Positions 26,039 through 33,774 of a DNA stretch of 38,723 bases are shown here, in pieces. Position 1 is the stretch's first letter. Each line of letters opens with the position of its first letter. A model generated the notes under the pieces. It did no database searches. It was not told the DNA's origin and saw nothing but the letters and a program-made list of their open reading frames with translations. The position numbers and the translations under genes are program-made. The stretch is from Hominifimenecus microfluidus (GTDB lineage: Bacteria > Bacillota > Clostridia > Lachnospirales > Lachnospiraceae), in NCBI GenBank assembly GCA_020687485.1, contig JAJEQR010000037.1:1-38723 (forward strand), in the 5' to 3' direction.

Positions 26039-27147
26039 TGATGAGAAGCAGTTATGCGCCGGAGGATGTAACGATCCTTCTAAAGGATATCACCGGACAG
26101 ATCGAGCCGCTTCCCGCTTCTGAGAGGGAACGGCGGATTCAGAGCGGGACGCACTACTGTGAGATGCTCCCGCTGGAATATAAGCCATCGGAAGCGTACA
26201 TGGAGGCATATCGGAGCGCGGAAGCGCATTACGCGGCAGCCACCGCGGAGGCAGTCGGCATTCTGGCGGAGAAGCTCTACCGGAAGAAAGGCGATTCACT
26301 GGTGCTAGTATCGCTTGCCAGAGCCGGAATTCCGATCGGGATTCTGCTCCGCCGTTATCTGAAGAAGCGATATGGAGTGAATATCCCTCATTACGCAATC
26401 TCGATTATCCGCGGACGCGGCATTGATAAGAATGCCATGCATGTGATCCTGGAGAAATATGCACCGGAACAGCTTCAGTTTGTGGATGGCTGGATCGGCA
26501 AAGGCGCGATTCTGAGCCAGCTGAAAGAGGCACTGGCAGATTATCCGGATGTGAATCCGGAATTAGGTGTCCTCTCGGATCCGGCAGGACTGACAACATT
26601 ATGCGGGACACATGAGGACATCCTGATTCCCTCCTCCTGTCTGAATGCGGTTGTAACCGGCCTGATCAGCCGTACCTTCCTGCGGCCGGATCTCATCGGA
26701 GCGGATGACTTTCACGGCGCTGTGTACTACCGGGAGCTGGAGGATGATGATCTGTCGGAGTCTTTTCTTCAAAGCATAGAAAAGAAGTTCCATTTCCCGG
26801 AATCTGAGGAGGTGGATTCTGTCCTTGAAGAGGAAAATGCACAGGCACAGTCTGCCGGATGGGATTCCCCTGTCTGCCGAAATGGAAGAGCGGTAGTGAA
26901 AGAAATCGCAGAAGCTTATGGAATCTCCGATATTAATTTCATCAAACCTGGGATCGGAGAAGCGACCCGCGTGCTGCTGCGCCGGATTCCATGGAAGATC
27001 GTCGTGAATCGAAATTCCGCAGGAGCCGATGAACTGGAACATATCCATCGGTTGGCAGAGGAGAAAGGCGTCCCGTATGAAATCAGCCGGGTGGATCTTG
27101 GTAGTTATAAAGTATGCGGACTGATAAAGAATCTGGCCGATGTATAG
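26038..27147 (+). CDS. Cysteine protease StiP-like / PELOTA domain protein (Ter module)
   Basis: A 369-residue protein of the StiP-precursor/PRTase-associated family. The N-terminal part (about 40-250) has VSLARAGIPIGILLRRYL, SIIRGRGIDKNAM, and the family block GADDFHGAVYYRELEDDD. The last about 80 residues (GIGEATRVLLRRIPWKIVV to the end) resemble the PELOTA RNA-binding domain that is often fused in this family. In Ter gene clusters it goes with the TRSP phosphoribosyltransferase, as here. Whether it acts as a protease or in nucleotide chemistry is unsettled. GGAGGA at 26025-26030 is seven bases before the ATG at 26038, which overlaps the previous stop (TGATG); a GTG three bases earlier and an ATG three bases later are less well spaced. 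Confidence 0.85.
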   Translation: MMRSSYAPEDVTILLKDITGQIEPLPASERERRIQSGTHYCEMLPLEYKPSEAYMEAYRSAEAHYAAATAEAVGILAEKLYRKKGDSLVLVSLARAGIPIGILLRRYLKKRYGVNIPHYAISIIRGRGIDKNAMHVILEKYAPEQLQFVDGWIGKGAILSQLKEALADYPDVNPELGVLSDPAGLTTLCGTHEDILIPSSCLNAVVTGLISRTFLRPDLIGADDFHGAVYYRELEDDDLSESFLQSIEKKFHFPESEEVDSVLEEENAQAQSAGWDSPVCRNGRAVVKEIAEAYGISDINFIKPGIGEATRVLLRRIPWKIVVNRNSAGADELEHIHRLAEEKGVPYEISRVDLGSYKVCGLIKNLADV

Positions 27148-27196
27148 GATACAGGAAGAAACATAATCAGAAAAGAAGATTATAAGGAAAAAGATT

Positions 27197-28168
27197 ATGA
27201 TAGAGATACCAGAGAAAATAACGTCTCCGCTATCCGGAAGCACAGCGGAAAGTATAAACAGCCGGGTGCGCGGAGCGCTGAGTAATCAGAATCTGCAGGA
27301 TCTGAACGGAGTGACCAATTACCGTACAAGATCCAGCGGCTACAAAACTAATTATCGGTCAGGGGATGCCTCCGGCGTGCGGATTCCTCCCAAAGGACCA
27401 TATGATACCTGTCCGCAGACTCCGCGCAGGAACAGTCAGCCGTACCGTACAGCGGTGCCGCAGATGTCTGCGAACGGGCATTCACAGATTCCGCCAAACA
27501 CATACAGCCATCCGCAGGCGGCAGTTTCGCGCACTTCTGCGGCCAGTCAGAGTACGCAACCTGCAGTATCCTCCGGAGGAGCGCTCTCGGATCTCGTGCT
27601 TCCGAACTTTACGCGTCCGCTGCAGAAGGGACAGAAATCACCGATTGATCCCATGGGAGGGGTGCTGCATAAGATCCGCGCCAGTTTCGGATGGAACCTG
27701 AAGGGCGTGGACTGCGATATCGATGCCTCTGCCTTTCTGCTGGACATGTCCGGCAAAGTGCCGGATGACAGCTGGTTTGTATTCTACGGGCAGCCGGAGA
27801 GCCCGGACGGAAGCGTCTCCTTTGTCAAAGACAGCCAGGATGGCGGAAGAGAATCCATCCCGATCGATCTGGACCACCTGTCCGGAAATATCTGCAGAAT
27901 TGTATTTGTGCTCACGATCCACGAAGCTTTCGCGAGAAAGCAGAACTTCAGCATGGTGAAGGATGCTTATATCCGCCTGTTGAATGCGGATACCGGGAAG
28001 GAACTGCTCAGCTTTTGTATGGATCAGTACTATGAGAATGTAACGTCCATGACGATCGGAGAGATCTATCTTCACAACGGGCAATGGAAGTTCAATCCGG
28101 TTGGGAACGGTGTGAACAAGGATCTGGCCGGGCAGTGCGCCATTTACGGTGTGGAAATTGAAGGATAA
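27197..28168 (+). CDS. TerD family protein, copy 3, with long disordered N-terminal region
   Basis: A 323-residue protein in two parts. Residues 1-135 are low-complexity, rich in Ser, Pro, Gln, Arg and Asn, with no fold visible. Residues 136-323 are a TerD domain (LPNFTRPLQKGQK, SFGWNLKGVDCDIDASAFLL, KQNFSMVKDAYIRLL, HNGQWKFNPVGNG). The GDNxTGxGDGDDE calcium motif of the other copies is missing; in its place is VKDSQDGGRESIPIDL, so calcium binding at that site is doubtful. The N-terminal tail may tether or scaffold the domain. AAGGAAAAAG precedes the ATG. It follows the StiP gene by 49 bases. Confidence 0.9.
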   Translation: MIEIPEKITSPLSGSTAESINSRVRGALSNQNLQDLNGVTNYRTRSSGYKTNYRSGDASGVRIPPKGPYDTCPQTPRRNSQPYRTAVPQMSANGHSQIPPNTYSHPQAAVSRTSAASQSTQPAVSSGGALSDLVLPNFTRPLQKGQKSPIDPMGGVLHKIRASFGWNLKGVDCDIDASAFLLDMSGKVPDDSWFVFYGQPESPDGSVSFVKDSQDGGRESIPIDLDHLSGNICRIVFVLTIHEAFARKQNFSMVKDAYIRLLNADTGKELLSFCMDQYYENVTSMTIGEIYLHNGQWKFNPVGNGVNKDLAGQCAIYGVEIEG

Positions 28169-28194
28169 GAAGGATAAAGAACGAGGAAAGAAAA

Positions 28195-28899
28195 ATGCTG
28201 ACACTTGAAACACTGAATGAACTGACATTGAAAGTAACATGCACAGGGAACGATGTTCTTTACACCAAGGCGGGCGCTTTTATCGCAGGTGACAGTCCAA
28301 ACGGGAAGAATTATCGCTTCGAAAAGGTATTGCTCGGCCCGCAGAGCGGTCTGATGCAGGCGGCGTTCGGCTCTCTGGTTCGCCGGGTCACCGGTGAGAA
28401 CTTTCCGCTTATGAAAGTAACGATGAACGGGGATTCCGTTACCTATTATGCGAATTACGGACAGCATGTGATCGTATACAAGCTAGATTATGACGAAGTG
28501 GTTTCCGTGGAATCTGAGAACATTCTGGCTTTCACGAAAGACTGCGATTACAACGTACGTTTTATCGGCTGCGGTGTCCTCTCACAGAAAGGACTGGCGA
28601 CAACTACTCTGACGGGGAAAGGACCGGAAGCCTATGTTGCGGTTCTTGCCGACGGCAACCCGCTGGTACTGAGCAATGTGAACAGCCGAAATACCATCTC
28701 TGTGGACCCGGATGCTGTTATCTGCTGGATGGGATACGGACATTGTGACCCGCAGATTAAAGCGGATCTTAACTGGAAGACCTTCATTGGACAGGCCTCC
28801 GGTGAGTCCTATGCTTTTGAGTGGAGCGGCGGTGAGCCGGTAACTGTGCTGATTCAGCCTTCCGAGCGAAAAGGAGGTATCCGCGTCGGGATTGACTAA
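28195..28899 (+). CDS. AIM24 family protein
   Basis: A 234-residue protein of the AIM24 family (tryptophan-RNA-attenuator-like beta fold). Features: an early TKAGAFIAGDS turn, the FEKVLLGPQSG segment, the mid FIGCGVLSQKGLATTTLTG repeat and the late GEPVTVLIQPSERKGG end. Bacterial AIM24 proteins are uncharacterised; the yeast member is needed for mitochondrial inner-membrane organisation. Homologues recur beside TerD genes, so a role in the same stress response is likely but undefined. It has no signal peptide. GAGGAAAG is just upstream of the ATG, 26 bases after the third terD; it is the last gene of the cluster. Confidence 0.87.
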   Translation: MLTLETLNELTLKVTCTGNDVLYTKAGAFIAGDSPNGKNYRFEKVLLGPQSGLMQAAFGSLVRRVTGENFPLMKVTMNGDSVTYYANYGQHVIVYKLDYDEVVSVESENILAFTKDCDYNVRFIGCGVLSQKGLATTTLTGKGPEAYVAVLADGNPLVLSNVNSRNTISVDPDAVICWMGYGHCDPQIKADLNWKTFIGQASGESYAFEWSGGEPVTVLIQPSERKGGIRVGID

Positions 28900-28904
28900 A
28901 ATAC

Positions 28905-28934
28905 AAAAAACTCCAGAGGAAAATCCTCCGGAGT
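28905..28934 (-). terminator. Terminator of the tRNA-Ala gene
   Basis: On the - strand ACTCC-GGAGGA pairs with TCCTC-GGAGT (one A-C mismatch, 28934-28910) and is followed by TTTTTTG. It lies six bases after the tRNA 3' end. The + strand side lacks a T-run. Confidence 0.75.
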
Positions 28935-28940
28935 ACGATA

Positions 28941-29013
28941 TGGAGACAACGGGATTCGAACCCGCGACCTTTGCGTTGCGAACGCAACGCTCTCCCAGCT
29001 GAGCTATGTCCCC
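28941..29013 (-). tRNA. tRNA-Ala (anticodon CGC)
   Basis: On the - strand a complete 73-base cloverleaf: acceptor GGGGACA/TGTCTCC, D-arm GCTCAGCTGGGAGAGC, anticodon stem TTGCG/CGCAA with loop TTCGCAA, T-arm GCGGG-TTCGAAT-CCCGT. The anticodon is CGC, reading the codon GCG. The acceptor contains a G3-U70 pair, the identity element for alanyl-tRNA synthetase, which confirms the assignment. The 3' CCA is not encoded. It lies on the opposite strand between two + strand genes, with its own promoter and terminator. Confidence 0.95.
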
Positions 29014-29025
29014 AAGACAGAAGCT

Positions 29026-29053
29026 ATTATAACACAATGAAAGAAAAATGCAA
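29026..29053 (-). promoter_or_regulatory. Promoter of the tRNA-Ala gene
   Basis: On the - strand TTGCAT (29053-29048), 16-base spacer, perfect TATAAT (29031-29026), 12 bases upstream of the mature tRNA 5' end. Confidence 0.7.
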
Positions 29054-29104
29054 GAGTTTTCCTCTGCTTTTCTACAATTTACAAGACGAAAGGATAAGAA
29101 TACG

Positions 29105-30685
29105 ATGAAGAAAAAAAGAATAATTGCCCTGTTGATGGCGTTCAGCATGTGTGCCGGTACGGCAATGCCTGCATACGCATCCGAGACCGGAGAAGATGCT
29201 GCCGCGATTACTGAAATTACTTCGAATGATGAAATTGCGGAGACAATGGAAGAAACTTCCCTTGATATTTCATCTTACGAGGTACAGGCGGAAGCGATAG
29301 CGGAACAGATCGAGGCCGAATCGTCGATGACGTATCGTTTGGATGATGAGACGTTGCTGAATGTTCAGTTATACGAACTCATTCTGCTGAATCTGATCCG
29401 GGCGGATTACGGACTGGATGTACTGGCGTATGACACAGATCTCGCAAATGCAGCGGTGCAGCGTGCATATGAGGCAGGAACTTACTTCTCGCATACGCGC
29501 CCGGATGGAAGAGAGTGGAGTACGATTTATGATGAGTACGGAATTCCCAGCTGGTGTTCCGGAGAAAACCTGGCGATGGGGCAGACATCTGTGGATGACG
29601 CTGTCACGTCATGGATGAATAGTGAAGGACATCGTGCCAATATATTGTCACCAGATTTCCAGACGATTGGAATTGGCGTGGATAACAGTTTCTCCCTGGT
29701 GACGTGGTCACAGCTTTTCGGCGGCGGATACACCGTAAGCAGTCTGGAGTTCCTTGGAATGGAGAAACGCTATTCTGTGGGAGCCGATCTTTCGGAACAG
29801 GGGATTCTTGTGATTGCCAATTATACAAATGGAAGAAGCGCGGCGGTACCGCTCCAGAACAGCATGATTTCTGGTTATGACGCGAATCGCCTGGGCAGCC
29901 AGACGATCCGTGTTCAGATGCAGGGCGCATCTGTGAATGTAAAACTTGAAATCTTTGATGGCGTCAAAGATTTTGTTGAGCGCCTCTATCAGGATATTCT
30001 TGGAAGAAAAGCCGATGCCTCCGGCCTGCAGGCATGGACAGATGTTCTTCGCTCTGGCAGTGAGCAAGGAGCAAAGGTTGCGCAGGGCTTTATCGACAGT
30101 GTCGAGTTTAAGAATCGTTCTCTCTCCGATAAAGAATATCTGACGATTCTGTATCACACATTCTTCAATCGCCAGCCGGATGCCTCCGGACTGCAGGCCT
30201 GGCTGAATGTACTGGACAGTGGCCTTACGCGCATGCATGTATTCCGTGGCTTTGCAGAATCGGATGAGTTCACGAAGATTTGCGAATCCTACGGCATTGA
30301 ACGCGGCAATGCAAATCTGACAGCTCCGGCCGACCAGAATGAAGGTGTGACGAAGTTTGTGGCTCGCTGCTATCGTCTTTGCCTGGGACGCCGTGAAGAC
30401 AGTGCCGGACTGAACGAATGGTGCAATGCAATCCTGACCGGACGGAATACAGCCAAGCAGGCAGCGTTTGGCTTTGTATTCTCCAGTGAATTCCAGAATA
30501 AACATCTTTCGGATACTGATTTCATAAAGGTAATGTATCGCGTCTTTCTGGATCGGGAAGCAGATGCTTCCGGACTGAGCGCCTGGGGGAATGTGCTTCG
30601 GGGCGGCGGAAGCAGAGAACATGTATTTAATGGATTCGCCGATTCTCCGGAATTCAGAGAAATCTGTGCCCGTTATGGAATCTAA
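29105..30685 (+). CDS. Secreted CAP-domain protein with DUF4214 repeats
   Basis: A 526-residue exported protein. A signal peptide (KKKRIIALLMAFSMCAGTAM, likely cut after AYA at about 25) is followed by an acidic linker. Then comes a CAP/SCP domain (about 90-205) with FSHTRPDGREW, SGENLAMG, SWMNSEGHRANIL and WSQLFGGG, a beta-rich Ig-like segment (about 212-285), and two DUF4214 units (about 290-397 and 415-522). Each unit has two copies of a 'G-R-x-x-D-x-x-G-L-x-x-W' repeat. DUF4214 is found in surface and extracellular proteins and may bind carbohydrate or matrix; its function is not established. No LPXTG anchor. The ATG at 29105 has AAAGGA 10 bases upstream and begins the signal peptide; an upstream ATG at 29048 is rejected for that reason. 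Confidence 0.9.
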   Translation: MKKKRIIALLMAFSMCAGTAMPAYASETGEDAAAITEITSNDEIAETMEETSLDISSYEVQAEAIAEQIEAESSMTYRLDDETLLNVQLYELILLNLIRADYGLDVLAYDTDLANAAVQRAYEAGTYFSHTRPDGREWSTIYDEYGIPSWCSGENLAMGQTSVDDAVTSWMNSEGHRANILSPDFQTIGIGVDNSFSLVTWSQLFGGGYTVSSLEFLGMEKRYSVGADLSEQGILVIANYTNGRSAAVPLQNSMISGYDANRLGSQTIRVQMQGASVNVKLEIFDGVKDFVERLYQDILGRKADASGLQAWTDVLRSGSEQGAKVAQGFIDSVEFKNRSLSDKEYLTILYHTFFNRQPDASGLQAWLNVLDSGLTRMHVFRGFAESDEFTKICESYGIERGNANLTAPADQNEGVTKFVARCYRLCLGRREDSAGLNEWCNAILTGRNTAKQAAFGFVFSSEFQNKHLSDTDFIKVMYRVFLDREADASGLSAWGNVLRGGGSREHVFNGFADSPEFREICARYGI

Positions 30686-30718
30686 ATATAGTTTCTTTTG
30701 ACAAATTTTGACCGCTAC

Positions 30719-30747
30719 TGGACAATCTCAAATGTCTTTGGTAGAAT
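30719..30747 (+). promoter_or_regulatory. Promoter of the dCache-GGDEF gene
   Basis: TGGACA (30719-30724), 17-base spacer, TAGAAT (30742-30747), about 95 bases before the chosen start. A nearby TTGACA at 30698 is an alternative -35 box with a poorer -10 box. Confidence 0.5.
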
Positions 30748-30841
30748 AAAAACAACTATAAAACGAATCCGTAAAATGTTCGTTCTGTACAGGGAGAAGT
30801 ATCAAATATGCGCAGGACGCCACAGGGCAGGAGAGATGCGT

Positions 30842-32338
30842 ATGGGTGCAGCAAAAAAAAGAAAAATAGAAGTTCGGCATTACATCATTGGTATTGCGGT
30901 GTTTGTTGTTGCTGTGGCGGTTAGTTTGATCATATTCTTCCTGGCATCCAGTCGGATGATTCGTGACAAATCCGAGGATGCTATGCGGGAGAATCTTCTC
31001 AGGCAGAGCGATCATCTGGTCTCCATCCTTCAGCTGCACTACCAGTATCTGAACAGTGTAGCTGAAGAAATTGGAGAGCGTGAAGGCTTTATTACCGAAG
31101 AGAATCTGAGAACCATTGCTTTCCTTCAGAAGAATACGGATCTGGATCGAACCGCATTGATTGAAGCGGATGGAACTTCTCACTATGACAATGGCGTTAT
31201 TAAGAATGTTGCCTACAGACGCTATTTTATCGAAGGTATGAACGGGAAAGAGACACTCAGCGATCCGTTGGAGAGCAGTGTAGACCAGGAGACCCGCGTG
31301 GTACTTGGTGTTCCTGTTTATCGCGGCGATGAAGTCATTGGAATTGTCGGTGGTTCTTATAATGTAACAGCCCTTAGCCAGACGATGCTGAATGATACAT
31401 TCGGCGGCGTTGGTTACAGCCTGATTGTTACTGCGGAGGGCAAGATTATCGCGCATCATGGCGAGCCGGTTTATCAGAAGACATTTACTTATGGCGAGAA
31501 TTTCTTTGATTTTTACAGCGAGAATTACAATTCAAATGACCTGGAACGTGTACAGAACGATTTTTCCCAGGGAAATCAGGGACTGCTGGAGCTTAACATT
31601 CTCCCGCAGACTGAAGAAAGCAGATATCTGGCTTATGCGCCGTTTGGCATGAATGACTGGATGATCTGTTATGTTATTCCGGTCTCAGCTGCGCAGGACG
31701 CGTATAGCTTTATTGGAAATTACGAAACTACTTTCCTGGGAGTATTCAGCCTGTTTGTATGCCTTCTGATCTGCTATATTATCCATATCAGTGGTAGCCG
31801 GAATCGGGAGCTTCTGTACTATGCACAGCGCGATTCTCTGACTGGGCTCTACAACAAGAAGAATACAGAAGAGCAAATTAATGCCTTTTTGCAGGAGGCA
31901 CAGCCGGAAGTGCATCATGCGTTTTTTATCATGGATATGGACTGTTTCAAGCAGATCAATGACAAGTACGGTCATGCGACCGGCGATCAGGCGCTGGAAG
32001 CTTTCGGAAGTTTGCTGCAGTCTTATTTCCGGCAGAGTGATATTCTGGGAAGAGTTGGCGGCGATGAATTTGTTGTATTCATGAAGCATGTGAAAAACGC
32101 AGAGAATGCGTCAACGCGGGCGAAAGAACTCCTGACGAAGCTTCACTCGCTCGCTGTCGGAAATATGGAGCGGCCGATGTCTGCGAGTATCGGTCTTGTT
32201 ATGGCTCCGGATGAAGGAGATTGCTATATGGAGCTGTATCAGAAGGCGGATCACGCGCTGTACCAGGCGAAAAAGCGTGGGAAAAATCAGTGTGTCATAT
32301 TTTCCAGAGAGATGAATGCGAAGCAGGCGGAAGAATAA
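30842..32338 (+). CDS. dCache-GGDEF diguanylate cyclase
   Basis: A 498-residue membrane diguanylate cyclase. Membrane helix 1 (about 13-34), an extracytoplasmic double-Cache sensor (about 40-285, with NVAYRRYFIEGMNG and PVYRGDEVIGIVGGSY typical of Cache domains), membrane helix 2 (about 294-316) and a GGDEF domain. The active site GGDEF is at 406-410 and the inhibitory RxxD site is kept (RQSD, 397-400), so it should make c-di-GMP and be feedback-inhibited. The ligand is unknown. AGGAG at 30829-30833 is eight bases before the ATG at 30842; the ATG at 30836 is too close and earlier ATGs have no site. Confidence 0.9.
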   Translation: MGAAKKRKIEVRHYIIGIAVFVVAVAVSLIIFFLASSRMIRDKSEDAMRENLLRQSDHLVSILQLHYQYLNSVAEEIGEREGFITEENLRTIAFLQKNTDLDRTALIEADGTSHYDNGVIKNVAYRRYFIEGMNGKETLSDPLESSVDQETRVVLGVPVYRGDEVIGIVGGSYNVTALSQTMLNDTFGGVGYSLIVTAEGKIIAHHGEPVYQKTFTYGENFFDFYSENYNSNDLERVQNDFSQGNQGLLELNILPQTEESRYLAYAPFGMNDWMICYVIPVSAAQDAYSFIGNYETTFLGVFSLFVCLLICYIIHISGSRNRELLYYAQRDSLTGLYNKKNTEEQINAFLQEAQPEVHHAFFIMDMDCFKQINDKYGHATGDQALEAFGSLLQSYFRQSDILGRVGGDEFVVFMKHVKNAENASTRAKELLTKLHSLAVGNMERPMSASIGLVMAPDEGDCYMELYQKADHALYQAKKRGKNQCVIFSREMNAKQAEE

Positions 32339-32362
32339 CGAGAAGAAGCGTGGTCAACAGGT

Positions 32363-33697
32363 ATGAAGAAAGACAGAAATCTGACGGAGGGGAACATCAC
32401 AGCCAGTCTGTGGTTGTTCGCCCTTCCGCTTATGTTGGGAAATGTACTTCAGCAACTATATAATCTGGTGGATACATGGGTCGTGGGACATTATATCGGC
32501 GATCGGGCACTGGCAGCGGTTGGTTCTTCATATACGTTGATGACTTTTATCACATCCATCATTATCGGCCTGTGTCTTGGCACAGGTGCATTCATCTCCA
32601 TGGCATGGGGAGCAAAGGAAGAAGGGAAGATCCGCAATGGCATCTTTCTTTCTTTTGTACTGATTGGAATAATCACACTACTTCTTATGGCAGGGCTGTA
32701 TCTTTGTGTGAATCCGCTGATACGCCTGCTGCAGGTTCCGGAGGAGACAGCGGGAGATATGAAAGAATATCTGGTGTATGTATTTGCCGGATTTTTTTTG
32801 ACTTTTTTGTATAACTATTTTGCCAATATTCTGCGATCCATTGGTAACTCTGTAATTCCTCTGGCCTTCCTTGGTGTCTCGGTAGTTCTGAATATTTTTT
32901 TTGACATCTATCTGGTGCGGGATCTTCATATGGGAATCCGGGGGGCTGCTGTAGCAACGGTGATTGCACAGCACATTTCCGGGATTTTGATTCTTCTGTA
33001 TTTCCTGAAAAATTATCCGCAGTATCGGGTGCGCAAGGAGGATATGACGTGGAACCGGGAGAATATCCGGCAGATTTTCTCATTGTCCGGTTTTACCTGT
33101 CTGCAGCAGTCTGTCATGAACTTCGGAATTTTGGTCGTACAGGGAATTGTCAACAGTTTCGGTACAACGGTAATGGCGGCGTTCGCAGTTGCTGTAAAGA
33201 TTGATACAATTGCGTATATGCCGGCAGGTGATTTTGGTAATGCCTTTTCTTTCTTTGTCGCTCAGAATTTCGGTGCAGGGAAGAAAGAACGCATCCAGGA
33301 GGGGATTCGTCAGTCTACCATCAGCGTAGTACTGTTCTGCGCGGCGATCAGTGCCATTGTCTGTCTGGCCGCGCGTCCTCTGATGCAGATTTTTGTTACA
33401 GAGGGGTGTGAAGAACTGATCCGGGTCGGCGTGCAGTATCTTCGCACGGAGGGAGCATGCTATGTTGGAATCGGGATTCTGTTTGTGCTGTATGGCTATT
33501 ACCGGGCGGTGAATCTGCCGTTCCTCTCGGTTGTTCTTACCGTAATCTCACTGGGAACCCGCGTGCTGCTGGCATATGTACTTTCTTCGATCCCGGCTGT
33601 CGGCGTCTTCGGAATCTGGATTGCGATCCCGATTGGCTGGTTCCTGGCGGATGCTTACGGGATCGGGTATTATTGGCGAAAAATGAAAAATCAGTAG
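32363..33697 (+). CDS. MATE family efflux transporter
   Basis: A 444-residue, 12-helix MATE family exporter, an H+ or Na+ driven efflux pump for drugs or metabolites. It begins with the family's usual LTEGNITASLWLFALPLMLGN, then NLVDTWVVGHYIG, and the second-half equivalents (AAFAVAVKIDTIAYMPAGDFG, NFGAGKKERIQEG). The start has only a weak ribosome site (ACAGGT). It follows the GGDEF gene by 24 bases on the same strand and might be co-transcribed. The substrate cannot be inferred. Confidence 0.92.
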   Translation: MKKDRNLTEGNITASLWLFALPLMLGNVLQQLYNLVDTWVVGHYIGDRALAAVGSSYTLMTFITSIIIGLCLGTGAFISMAWGAKEEGKIRNGIFLSFVLIGIITLLLMAGLYLCVNPLIRLLQVPEETAGDMKEYLVYVFAGFFLTFLYNYFANILRSIGNSVIPLAFLGVSVVLNIFFDIYLVRDLHMGIRGAAVATVIAQHISGILILLYFLKNYPQYRVRKEDMTWNRENIRQIFSLSGFTCLQQSVMNFGILVVQGIVNSFGTTVMAAFAVAVKIDTIAYMPAGDFGNAFSFFVAQNFGAGKKERIQEGIRQSTISVVLFCAAISAIVCLAARPLMQIFVTEGCEELIRVGVQYLRTEGACYVGIGILFVLYGYYRAVNLPFLSVVLTVISLGTRVLLAYVLSSIPAVGVFGIWIAIPIGWFLADAYGIGYYWRKMKNQ

Positions 33698-33774
33698 AAA
33701 AAATCAGAAAAACAATGTAATATTATGAGAGGCTTTAACAAATAAAAACATAAGTGGGACGGGAGACAGAGATT

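Noticed and set aside
28941-29013. tRNA gene as an integration site for a mobile element
   Set aside because: No integrase gene, direct repeat of the tRNA end or foreign gene block is seen next to it.
29708-30622. 304-codon open frame on the - strand
   Set aside because: Mirror of the DUF4214 repeats on the coding strand; no own start signals.
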